64,000 nt of DNA from Lentzea sp. NEAU-D7 (GTDB lineage: Bacteria > Actinomycetota > Actinomycetes > Mycobacteriales > Pseudonocardiaceae), in NCBI RefSeq assembly GCF_026242055.1, contig NZ_JAPJDL010000030.1, positions 25,278 to 89,277 on the forward strand. Reading direction: 5' to 3'. Positions 25,887 through 34,229 of the stretch are shown here, in pieces. The notes beneath the pieces are model-generated. The model worked only from the letters and a program-made list of their open reading frames with translations. It searched no databases and was not told the DNA's origin. Both the position numbers and the translations under genes were made by a program. How positions within the stretch are numbered: position 1 is the first letter of the stretch; each line of letters begins with the position of its first letter.

Positions 25887-27161
25887 TTGACTGATCCTCT
25901 TGTTAAATTTGAGATTCTTGCCAATTTCCAGAGTTCGGAGATTGATGCGTGGGGCGCGCGCGAAATCGTGCAGGACCACAACTTGTACAACCTTCTTCAG
26001 ACGTGGATGATGCTGTCCTATGGGCAGGGTTCGGAATTTCTTGACAGCTTGCTCGATCTGCATTTGAAGGCGGCCGGAAATGGCCACCTAGACATCGATT
26101 CTCTCAATGTTCATCTCGTTAATCATCCGGATTTTTGGCAAAGCTCCGAGGTTTTCGAGGTATTGGGCAAGTGCTATGATTTTGATATGTTTGAATTTGA
26201 CTATGCAAAACTTCTCGGATCGGCGGGAGAGGTTTTTAGGATTGGCGAGAGTGGTAGCGCGGAATACTTTGCCAATTTCAGCAAAGTGCTCCTTGAGCAA
26301 CAAGGTGTTTCTGTCGAGTCTATGCTGGCAAATTTTCGGGAGTATTGTAAAGGATGGTGTAGCAAGTTGGTGCAGACAGAGCAGATGCGGGTCGAGAACA
26401 AGAAGCCTCGCGATGGGCAACTGGCGAAAAATGATCGAAAGAGAATTCGTTTTGCGAAGAGCAAGGTTGACCTCGATAAGCTTCTCGTCTACATCACCAT
26501 TTCCTACGGCAGTGACAAAATTCCCATTCAATGGAACAACGTCAGATTTGCAGATTTCGAGCGATCGCTGAGCGCACTCGAATTTCCTGGTGGCTTCAGG
26601 GGTTCTATTTCTGAGAATAGCAGGAGGGTCGGAACTTTTGAAGGAACACTTGACGGACACCAGTGGTCTGGGAATGTTCACTATTCGGATGAGGTAACCG
26701 ATGATGGATCAGAGGTGCCTCTGCTCAGGCTGGCGATAATACTCAACAGCGAAAAAATTCATTCAAGCAATATCGAAATCTTCTCTGCATTCAGGAAGAC
26801 TTGCAGGCCTGAATTGGACCAGGTTTCCAGTGGTGATTCTGTCGCGGAAGTTCGATATGCTCAATTTGAGAACTGTGTCGTCCTGCTTGGTTCTTCAGGA
26901 AAAAATCTATTCGCCGCAGCTGTCGTGCGCCTGTTGTCGGTGAGGCTCAAGGGGGCGAATGAGGACAATTCAATCGGGGTTCTAAAGATTCGCAAGAAAA
27001 GCAAGACTGCCGGTCAAATAGTAAAAGGTGTAATGACTGGGTCCGCCATCGGATCCGCTTATGTTCTGCTCGTGGTAAAGCGCGTGCAAGGTGGTGGATA
27101 CATGTATCTCGGAAGGATTTCCGGAGGGACGGCGATGAAAATCGAGGAATCGACTAGTTGA
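25887..27161 (+). CDS. Hypothetical protein of AT-rich island
   Basis: The 424-residue product belongs to no family I recognise. I prefer the TTG at 25887 because GAAGGAG ends six bases before it; the open reading begins five codons earlier. The N-terminal ~170 residues are helical and rich in Phe, Leu and Asp. A lysine-rich linker follows (about 180-200, K-N-D-R-K-R-I-R-F-A-K). The C-terminal half looks beta-rich, with S-A-L-E-F-P-G-G-F-R-G and S-S-G-K-N-L-F-A-A-A-V-V-R-L-L, and a weakly hydrophobic segment near residues 380-400 (G-S-A-I-G-S-A-Y-V-L-L-V-V). Codon usage is far AT-richer than in flanking genes, indicating acquisition. There is no signal peptide. It stands alone between IS256 and IS481 remnants, like the GHG proteins of this window. 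Confidence 0.7.
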   Translation: MTDPLVKFEILANFQSSEIDAWGAREIVQDHNLYNLLQTWMMLSYGQGSEFLDSLLDLHLKAAGNGHLDIDSLNVHLVNHPDFWQSSEVFEVLGKCYDFDMFEFDYAKLLGSAGEVFRIGESGSAEYFANFSKVLLEQQGVSVESMLANFREYCKGWCSKLVQTEQMRVENKKPRDGQLAKNDRKRIRFAKSKVDLDKLLVYITISYGSDKIPIQWNNVRFADFERSLSALEFPGGFRGSISENSRRVGTFEGTLDGHQWSGNVHYSDEVTDDGSEVPLLRLAIILNSEKIHSSNIEIFSAFRKTCRPELDQVSSGDSVAEVRYAQFENCVVLLGSSGKNLFAAAVVRLLSVRLKGANEDNSIGVLKIRKKSKTAGQIVKGVMTGSAIGSAYVLLVVKRVQGGGYMYLGRISGGTAMKIEESTS

Positions 27162-27639
27162 CTAATTTGAGCTGATTATCGGTTCAGATTTTCGCTGAAT
27201 TTCCGTTCGGTGTCCCGCATTTGCGCTGCCGGTGTGGCGATCGCGGTCTGCGCTGGCTGCCGGCACTTCATCCTCAGCCTCACAGGAGACACGGTTTGCG
27301 GCGCGGCGGGTGAGGGCCCGTCCTGCACGGCCGACCTCATGGCGGTGTGGCGTCGACAGGGTGCACCGTCCGTGACCTACTGCTCGCGATGTTCTCCGGA
27401 GCGCTGAGCGCCTGACTGGACGCCGGCCACACCGTTTACTGGACGTGCGCGTCCAAGCGCCGCTGGAGCAGTTCCGCCCGCACAAGCGACACCATGGGTA
27501 ACGTCGGTAGCACCACTCTGGATATTTGTGCGATCTCGGTCACCGAACCCGACCCGATCAGGCGTCTGCATCTCGTGAGTGCGGTCGCCTAGGTGCTGTG
27601 GTTCACCGGGAGAAGAGTGGAGACCGACGTGAGATCTGG
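27162..27639. other. Gap without a supported gene
   Basis: Composition returns to high GC after about 27210. Only short readings without domains are present up to the IS481 fragment. Confidence 0.4.
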
Positions 27640-28041
27640 GGAGGTCGGTCGACCAGGTAATGGGGATGCGGGTGTTCGTAGAGGCGCAACGGTTCGCCGG
27701 TGACCCGGTCGATCCGCGGGACAGGCAGTTGATCCGGCAGGAGGTCAGCACAGCGCGCATGGTTGAGGCCGCGATGCCTAGCCGGCCAGCGATCTGGACC
27801 GGTTCCAGCCGCCGCCGTAGCCACACGATCTGCCGCACGACCGGCTTGGATGTCCGGTTGGGGCTGTGATGAGGTCGAAAGCTGCAGTCGAGAGCATTCC
27901 GGCGGCCCATTTGCGTGCGGTCCGTTCCTCGACCATGAACATCTTCGCCACGGCGGCCGCAGGCCAGTTCTGTCTCACGATCATACGCGCCAGCCGCAAC
28001 CGCGTGCGTGGAGTCAGCGGGGCGTTAGGGTGGGACACGAA
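27640..28041 (-). mobile_element. IS481-family fragment, 5' part of transposase
   Basis: S-H-P-N-A-P-L-T-P-R-T-R-L-R-L-A-R-M and F-M-V-E-E-R-T-A-R-K-W-A-A (HTH) lie in one frame. R-P-H-H-S-P-N-R-T-S-K-P-V-V-R-Q-I-V-W-L follows in a second, and V-T-G-E-P-L-R-L-Y-E-H-P-H-P in a third, ending near 27640. It is a diverged relative of the element at 3060-4046, truncated before the catalytic core. Confidence 0.75.
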
Positions 28042-28484
28042 GGGGCCTCCGGTGTGTGAACCGGTTCCTAGACAGCTCCACTTCACATCCAGAGGCCTTC
28101 ACGGTCATCACGTGCGGAGCAACGTCCCTGGACATCACGGATAGACGCGTTTCTATCGTGCAGATGGTAGGCGTTCGCGCGGCCTGGGGACCGACTTCAG
28201 CTCCTCCGCCAGGCGAACGATGTGATGATGCGCAACGGCAAAGTGGGATCAAGTGCACCACTCAAGCCACCACAACCTGTGCACGATGTCCAATGGCAGT
28301 GACGCCAATGAGACGATGATCTCCGACCGCAGGTATCCCGAGGCAACGACCATGGCCACCAAGGACGAATTTTGTGGTCAACCCGGCCGCGCGCACGCTG
28401 GATGTCCAAGGAGACGAGCTGAACTGATCACGATTGGCCAGGCGCACACAGCACACGATCAGGCCGTGATGTCAGGTAGCTGGC
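28042..28484. other. Gap downstream of the cyclotransferase-like gene
   Basis: No gene is supported; short readings lack recognisable features. Confidence 0.4.
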
Positions 28485-29576
28485 TTAGCCGATGTCTGGG
28501 TCTCGCTCGCAGCGTGGACCTAGATAGTTTGCCGGATTTCCGGCGTGTGTCGAGCCTGAAATGACCTCGTACTTGGGTATGGCGCCGGACGGCACCGCGA
28601 AGGGTGCCGAGTACTTCTCATGCAGGGCCCGGATTCGCTGCGCGCGCAGACACGTGTCCGCCCACGAGGTGCATAGGAAGTGGCGGGCACCTGTCATATC
28701 GGAACACCGGTGCGCGCCATCTAACCCAGGGTCGCCGCTTTCGACCAGGGAGCGCGTTAGATCGAGGACCTCCTGCTGGCTCATTTTGGCGGAGATCGTT
28801 TGCCCGGCGACCTTGGACACTGCGAAAGTACGGTCGTTCACCTTGGTGGCGCCGTAGTTGTCGATGTAAGCAAACGCGCTGGCGAGTGTCGGGCCGCCTA
28901 CGAGTTGAAGGTTGATGTCGGACAGTTTCGCATAGTGGTACCAGCTCAGCGGCGACGCCGGATCGAGCCCTTCGGCCGCGTGCATGAGCATGAGGTCTTC
29001 GTCGTCCAGGAAAGTGACGAAGACCTCGGCTCGAGCACCTGCGGCGTACTGGATGGTGGCCGGCTGGTTACCGTTGCGCTCGTAATGGGCGGCGTGAACC
29101 ACCTCAAAGTCGGGGAGGATCGCTTTGATTACCGGTATTGCCGTCCTATGCCTGGTAGACAAACCATTGGAGAAATTCTGTGCTAGTGCAGAAGGTGCTC
29201 GGTTCGAACCATATGCGATCACTGCGTGGCGCTCGTTGATAGATGGTGGGAGTTTCCCGCCGACTTCCGGGAGGATGCCGCGTAAGAAGTCCTCCACGTG
29301 CACCAGAGCGCCGTGATCGTCCTTGACGCGTCCGTCGCGCATGGGATCGCTGCCCAGATCCGTGTAGTCGTAGGTCTTCCCGTTGACGAAGAGGTACGAA
29401 GTGCGCACATCCTCGTATGGGTAGTCCATCGCGCGGTCCAGGATGCTCTCCACGGCGTGTTGGACTTCAACCGACGAGGGCACGGTTCCGTCAGGCTCCT
29501 CACGTGTCCGTTGCGTGGTGACCATCCACGCCACCGCAATCATCACTACTGCAAGGATTGCCAGCCGTTGTCGCAA
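28485..29576 (-). CDS. Exported gamma-glutamylcyclotransferase-like protein
   Basis: The 363-residue product starts at a TTG eight bases after AAAGGA. The N-terminus has a hydrophobic helix (L-A-I-L-A-V-V-M-I-A-V-A-W) that acts as signal or anchor. V-I-A-Y-G-S-N-R-A-P-S-A-L (119-131) resembles the Y-G-S-N loop of the gamma-glutamylcyclotransferase/AIG2 fold, which binds the gamma-glutamyl group. The downstream V-I-K-A, H-A-A-H-Y and E-V-F-V-T-F-L-D-D blocks fit its beta-barrel. I cannot identify the catalytic Glu with certainty. The C-terminal 90 residues have three Cys. It is a paralogue of the gene at 63258, sharing long near-identical blocks. In both places a cds1 gene lies just upstream; here cds1 is decayed. 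This pairing suggests extracytoplasmic processing of gamma-glutamyl-thiol compounds. Confidence 0.7.
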   Translation of the reverse strand: MRQRLAILAVVMIAVAWMVTTQRTREEPDGTVPSSVEVQHAVESILDRAMDYPYEDVRTSYLFVNGKTYDYTDLGSDPMRDGRVKDDHGALVHVEDFLRGILPEVGGKLPPSINERHAVIAYGSNRAPSALAQNFSNGLSTRHRTAIPVIKAILPDFEVVHAAHYERNGNQPATIQYAAGARAEVFVTFLDDEDLMLMHAAEGLDPASPLSWYHYAKLSDINLQLVGGPTLASAFAYIDNYGATKVNDRTFAVSKVAGQTISAKMSQQEVLDLTRSLVESGDPGLDGAHRCSDMTGARHFLCTSWADTCLRAQRIRALHEKYSAPFAVPSGAIPKYEVISGSTHAGNPANYLGPRCERDPDIG

Positions 29577-29589
29577 GACTGCGGTCCTT

Positions 29590-30035
29590 TCTCGTTGCGC
29601 TGCTAATCCCTGATGAGCTGAACCTGCTGAGGACTGCCAGGTGCGGCTCCAGTTCTAGGCTCTGCGCTGCGATCCATTCGTCACTGTAGTAAGTGTTGGC
29701 GTACCGCTCGCCGCCGCCCTCGCGCGACAACGTGACCACGCTGCCTCGCAGACGACACGCGCGCGCATCTCCGCGATGAGGTGGAACGCGTCCTACAGGG
29801 TGGTTCCTGTGGTTCCGCCGACGCGCCGCCCAGGTACGGCCTCGATGTGCCGTATCGTGGCGATGAACGCCACGTCGCGCACTTTGACCATGCGATTGAT
29901 GGCTTGCCCGACGAACGACGGCTCGACATGCGACCGGCCGATGCCTTCAATTCGCGAGCCGACGAGGTCGGGTCGTTCCGACCCCAGGTGCCGAAGACGA
30001 CAGACTGCTCCGGTTCGACGACGGCCAGGCGGGCG
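29590..30035 (-). pseudogene. cds1-type cysteine desulfhydrase, C-terminal remnant
   Basis: The blocks E-Q-S-V-V-F-G-T-W, S-R-I-E-G-I-G-R-S-H-V-E-P-S-F-V-G-Q, G-R-R-V-G-G-T-T-G-T-T-L and Y-S-D-E-W-I-A-A-Q-S-L follow each other in three frames. Together they match the last third of the intact enzyme at 62155-63243. The PLP-lysine half is missing. It sits immediately upstream of the cyclotransferase-like gene, reproducing the gene order at 62-64 kb. Confidence 0.8.
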
Positions 30036-30230
30036 CGAGGTACTCAAGAAGTCCGCCGTGCTCCATCGCTGGTCGCCTCGGCAGTTCCTCGGCACCCAAG
30101 ATCTAGATGACACTTGCGTGGTCGAAATCCTCAGCGTGCTGCGACGTCAGGAAATGACGGAAGTCGTTTTCCCGTGTCGTTTGTTGCTTTGCGTCTTGCG
30201 GTTTGCCTCAGTCGTCGTTCGCGCGGAAGA

Positions 30231-30476
30231 GCACTGAGGCGAAAGTCAGTAGTGTCACGATGTCGTCCGCGGTGCTGTCCAAGCCGACGGTCTTCGCTCC
30301 GTCAGTTTGGACCTTTCATCGGTACCATACGTGGTGTTCACGTCCCCAGGAGCCGCGTAGGCGTGTGGTTCAGAGCAGACCGCCGCGAACAGTACTGCCA
30401 CCATGAGAGCGGTGACGCTAGCGTGTCGCCGACGCCGTTCTGGTACACAACCTGGTCGTGGCCGCCACATGGTCAT
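30231..30476 (-). pseudogene. Short secreted protein, frameshifted
   Basis: The ATG at 30476 follows GGGGAGAAG and begins a signal peptide: a basic stretch R-R-R-R-H-A, the hydrophobic V-T-A-L-M-V-A-V-L-F-A-A, and a P-H-A-Y-A cleavage context. The mature part starts A-P-G-D-V-N-T-T-Y-G. Near 30310 the frame must change to reach A-K-T-V-G-L-D-S-T-A-D-D-I-V-T-L-L-T-F-A-S-V-L-F-R-A-N-D-D-stop. If the shift is a sequencing error, this is an intact ~80-residue exported protein of unknown role. Confidence 0.5.
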
Positions 30477-31175
30477 CGCGCACTTCTCCCCTGGGGAGGG
30501 CTTGGCTCGCACTGCTACCACCCCGTAGCCACCAGAACACCACTAGGTGACCGCATTTGGTTTCCCGTTGGGGACGACTTTGGAGTTGCCGGCGAGCCTG
30601 ATCGGTCACTGGCCGGTGCAGTCCACATGCGAAGTGCCGGATCAGAACATGCTGTAGCGACGTCTTCCTGCAGGGCTGCCTCTCGATGCCCTCCTGCAGG
30701 CGAAACAGGTGCGAAAAGTGCTTTGACCGGGATAAGAAGCCAGCCTGCTGAGATGCCTCGAAACACTCGATCATGACCTGGACGTGATGGTCTTGATCAA
30801 CCAACTGACAAGCACAGGATGTTGAAGCCGTGTGCACTGCCGCGTGGGCGTGTGCGGTCAGCTGCTTGTGTCATGTGGGCATGACGAACACGGAAAGGCG
30901 AGTGTTCCCAATGTGACGGTCGCGGAAGCGTTCGCCAGTGTCCGCACCGGACCGCACGCGAGGGATGCGAGCAGGCCGTGAATGCCCTGCCAACCCTCAT
31001 GGAAGGGGTCGGACGGCAGGAGATGACAGGATCCCGACCTGCCGCCTCCGCTCTCCGGCGCGGAGCAATGCCAGCGGGAAGTTGGTTGACCAGCATGGTC
31101 GAACAGGTCCCTGTGGCTCGAACTCGCACAACGTGTAGGCCGCGACCTTGTGGGCGCGTCGCGCAGGACCGCTTA
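30477..31175. other. 0.7-kb gap without a supported gene
   Basis: Overlapping readings on both strands lack domains, start signals and consistent codon bias. It is probably degraded sequence. Confidence 0.35.
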
Positions 31176-32471
31176 TCACCACGGACCGCGAATGTGGAGC
31201 ACGCCGAGTTTCGAATCCGCCGAGATCTTTTCCTGGTACAGCGGTAGAACATATTGCTCAAAACCCATTCCGGGCGCCAAGAAGTATGTCTTCAGTCTGG
31301 CGATCTGCTCACACACTGGAGTGATCAAGGTGTGTAGATCAGGCTTTTCTGCGGGCTTTTCGAGGGGGTGAAAAATCTCGTTCACCACTGTGAGCAGTGC
31401 GTAGAAGTTTGATAGGTCGCCAGTCGTGGTGATGTAGTTGTTGAAATCCTCGAAATACAGGGATGATTGCTCAAGGTGGGCGCTGATTGCCGCTACTGCT
31501 TTGTCTGTCAATTTTTGGTCGGCGTCGTTTCCTCGGAGTAGCAGGCATGCCTCCTCGAACTGTGAGAAAGCATCGGAGAAGACCAGGAGGAAAAGGTCGT
31601 ACGTTGCGCGTCCTACCTCTGGTGCGACCATGAGCCAGTTCAGGAAGTGCTCACTCCAAGCGCCGTTGTAGCAGTCGACGATGGAGGTTGGAACCTGCAG
31701 CTCCGGTCGGGGAGCAGATCCATGAGGTTCCGCGAGAAACACGCCCTCGTATGCGTACTTCGCCTGGGTGGGCAGGAGGTCGTAGGAGTGGTCTTCCTGC
31801 GCTTCGGATGTCCTGATCGCAAGCTGTTTGTGGTAGAAGGCGAGGACGTCCTCACTGTCCGAAACCACGAGTGCGAGCGTGGCCGGATCCAGGGAGGTCA
31901 ATTGTGCCCACGCTTCAACGGTTCGGTTGAGCCTGATCAGCTTGAGGATGTTCTTTATGATCTCCTGTGATCTGTTGTCTGTGAATTTCTTGGTCATGGC
32001 GGGCTTGAACTTTGGCCATAGATGGCCGACTAGCTCCCTGAGCGGATTTATGCGACAGTTAGTTGCTACGACGTAGTTCTCGGGAACAACTCCGAGAAGT
32101 CCGGTGCAGGTGTGTCGGCCGGCCTTTTTGCAGGCTTTCGGTTCGTGACAGAAGCGAATTCCGTTAGGCAGCTGGTCGTCGTAGCCGACAAAGTACAGTT
32201 TGAAGCCCTTTGGCTGGCCCCACTCGGCCACTCTTTCGAGCAGGATCTTGCTGATCTCCTTGTCCTTGACGAGCCTGCAGTCTGTTACGAACCTGCCGCT
32301 CACCTGATCTACTTCGAGTTCTGAGCTGTCCCCTGAGTCGAGAGCTTTGACCTCGCTCGATGCAGCCCCGTACTCACCGTCTTTTGCGAGGAAGCTGAGC
32401 ACTCGGTCCGGAGGCACCCAGACGCTGCTCAACGGAATATCGATGCCGTGCGCAAGGATCATCGCCTTCAT
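31176..32471 (-). CDS. GHG/Stv-like family protein 2 (function unknown)
   Basis: The 431-residue product has an ATG preceded by AGGAGTG. It opens K-A-M-I-L-A-H-G (His8), followed by a V-W-V-P-P-D strand. Cys108, Cys114, Cys122 and Cys139 have exactly the spacing of protein 1 (4277-5629), with G-R-H-T-C-T-G-L-L and A-T-N-C-R. The P-N-Y-x-L-S-P motif of protein 1 is replaced here by D-C-R-L-V-K-D. The C-terminal ~290 residues are helical and unrelated in detail to protein 1, although both contain a W-x-x-x-F-L/F-x-W-L segment (near 250 here). It is transcribed divergently from the acidic/basic gene pair at 32778-33976 across a 306-base region that may serve both. A variable C-terminal effector half is suggested, not shown. 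Confidence 0.7.
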   Translation of the reverse strand: MKAMILAHGIDIPLSSVWVPPDRVLSFLAKDGEYGAASSEVKALDSGDSSELEVDQVSGRFVTDCRLVKDKEISKILLERVAEWGQPKGFKLYFVGYDDQLPNGIRFCHEPKACKKAGRHTCTGLLGVVPENYVVATNCRINPLRELVGHLWPKFKPAMTKKFTDNRSQEIIKNILKLIRLNRTVEAWAQLTSLDPATLALVVSDSEDVLAFYHKQLAIRTSEAQEDHSYDLLPTQAKYAYEGVFLAEPHGSAPRPELQVPTSIVDCYNGAWSEHFLNWLMVAPEVGRATYDLFLLVFSDAFSQFEEACLLLRGNDADQKLTDKAVAAISAHLEQSSLYFEDFNNYITTTGDLSNFYALLTVVNEIFHPLEKPAEKPDLHTLITPVCEQIARLKTYFLAPGMGFEQYVLPLYQEKISADSKLGVLHIRGPW

Positions 32472-32777
32472 GGCACTATCACTCCTAGAGGGCGTGAAGC
32501 GTTTAGGGGACGGATCGTCTCAGATTTTCACTTGCTCTTGTAGCCGGTTCATGGCGCAAAATCGATGCCTCAAAGCGCAGGCCGAAGATGCTGCGGTCGC
32601 GTCGACTGGAACAGTGTCGGTTGGCTGCCCTGAAGTCGCAAAACTTTGTGAACCGGGGCGGAAGCGATAAACGCATTCTGCGCTGCGCGAAGGACTGCTC
32701 GATCGTGCGATAGGTCGAGCTGGGCTGGGCTTATCGTCGTGCCCTGTGCTGGAGACTGCGTTCGGAAGGAGTTTGAG

Positions 32778-33518
32778 ATGGACCCAGAAGTCATGGCTGT
32801 TATTGACATCGCTAAAGTTCCTCCTGGTTGGGACGAATACTGGGTTGCTCTTCTTGCTGAATCTCAACGCGATGCTGGTGACGACTGGAATTATTTCGAG
32901 CAGCGGGTTCTCGCGAATTCTCCATCCGACCTGCAGGAGGTGGCGGAACTTTTTCTGAGGTATGTTCAGGAAAACGGTAAGATGGGGATGGTTGACAGGT
33001 ACGTCAGCCATTTGTCTGTTTCTTCTGGAGCGGATCACGCGGCCGCTGGTGGCGTCGGGGACGAATCTACTGAGGCTGGTGAAGAATCTGACGTTCACGG
33101 ACTGCAGGCGGCTGTCGTGCAACAGTTCGGCCGAGAATGGGTGAACTGGGATGGGTCAGAAGAGGGGTGGGGCGAATTTCGTGACTGGACCTACGCGGCA
33201 GCGAACAGTCAGAGTACGGAATTGTATGCCGCCGCTTACGGCCTGTTGAACGGGTTGGATGCTCGTCCTGTCGATGAGCGTAGGTCCGCGCTCATCGGGC
33301 TCGGTTTCACGATTCATGAGTCCGCAAAGGAACGGCACTCTCTATCCGATATCCAGGCTTTTCTCGTGCAGTCCATGGGCTCTTCCGAAAAGGCAGAACT
33401 TATATCCTCGGCGCTCGTGGAGTCCTTGGGAGAAGTAGACGGTGCCGATGAGCTTTCGTTGGAGGATTTGGTGGAGATCTGCAAAGAGGTCGAAGAAGAG
33501 ATGGTAAGCGAAGCTTAG
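32778..33518 (+). CDS. Acidic hypothetical protein
   Basis: The 246-residue product starts at the ATG at 32778, with AAGGAG eight bases upstream. It is strongly acidic, with a Glu/Asp-rich end (E-V-E-E-E-M-V-S-E-A) and an acidic linker (about 90-105, E-S-T-E-A-G-E-E-S). It appears all-helical, Trp-containing (W-D-E-Y-W-V-A-L-L; W-V-N-W-D-G-S-E-E-G-W) and cytoplasmic. I do not recognise a family. A basic 142-residue protein follows 29 bases later. The pairing of an acidic with a basic protein is typical of chaperone/effector or immunity/toxin couples, which makes this the candidate antidote or chaperone. It is divergent from GHG protein 2 and AT-richer than its surroundings. Confidence 0.7.
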   Translation: MDPEVMAVIDIAKVPPGWDEYWVALLAESQRDAGDDWNYFEQRVLANSPSDLQEVAELFLRYVQENGKMGMVDRYVSHLSVSSGADHAAAGGVGDESTEAGEESDVHGLQAAVVQQFGREWVNWDGSEEGWGEFRDWTYAAANSQSTELYAAAYGLLNGLDARPVDERRSALIGLGFTIHESAKERHSLSDIQAFLVQSMGSSEKAELISSALVESLGEVDGADELSLEDLVEICKEVEEEMVSEA

Positions 33519-33547
33519 TGTTTTGACGTGTCCAGGGAGGGTTGGCA

Positions 33548-33976
33548 ATGCCACCGAAGAAGAGGATGACCAAGGCGCGCCAGGAGGCGAAGGAAAGGAC
33601 ATTCAAAAAAGCATCTGAAAAGGATCGGAAGCTCCGAGGATTTTATAAGCCGATTGAACTGGGTGCAAAAGGTGTAGTGAAGATCGATGGAGTTAATGTC
33701 GACTTCGGACAGTCGATGCCTACCTGGGACATGGAGGGCGAAAGGTGGCACCTGAATGTTAGATATGGCAATAAGGACTTCTACCACGTGACCAGCGAGG
33801 GGACTAAGAAAATGAGATACTGGTTCAAGTCCGAAGGCGGCAGGCTTGTTGGTGGATTGCCTGCATCTAATTATCGGAGCAGTGTCGGGGGTACGCATCA
33901 CATGTTTGGCGATCTTCCTGATAAAGTAAAATTATTTGTTGAAAGAAACTGGAGTGAGCTCCTGGGTGGTGTCTAA
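33548..33976 (+). CDS. Basic hypothetical protein paired with the acidic protein
   Basis: The 142-residue product starts at the ATG at 33548, after AGGGAGG. The N-terminal 35 residues are Lys/Arg-rich (P-K-K-R-M-T-K-A-R-Q-E-A-K-E-R). A compact, probably beta-rich domain follows with F-G-Q-S-M-P-T-W-D-M, W-H-L-N-V-R-Y-G, Y-H-V-T-S-E-G-T-K-K and G-G-T-H-H-M-F-G. I do not recognise the family. The His-His and basic surface would suit nucleic-acid binding, but no catalytic set can be named. It forms an operon with the acidic gene upstream. Codon usage is AT-rich, as in that gene. Confidence 0.68.
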   Translation: MPPKKRMTKARQEAKERTFKKASEKDRKLRGFYKPIELGAKGVVKIDGVNVDFGQSMPTWDMEGERWHLNVRYGNKDFYHVTSEGTKKMRYWFKSEGGRLVGGLPASNYRSSVGGTHHMFGDLPDKVKLFVERNWSELLGGV

Positions 33977-34229
33977 TGATAGTGTGCCGAGTGAGGATTT
34001 CGCTGACTTGGTGAATGTACTTCCAGGCGACGCAGCGCCTGTCTTGAGTGTTGTAGGTCGCAGGATTCATGGGAAACTTCTGTGATGGCGATGGTAAACG
34101 CGGGCTGTTCAATTTATGCTTCCGCTGTCGTGAACAGTGGGAGTTGAATCTATGGTTCTACCCTGAAGAATATTTAACGTGTTGTTTTGGCATTTTCTGG
34201 TACTGATGTCAGCTTGTTCAGCGAGGCGT

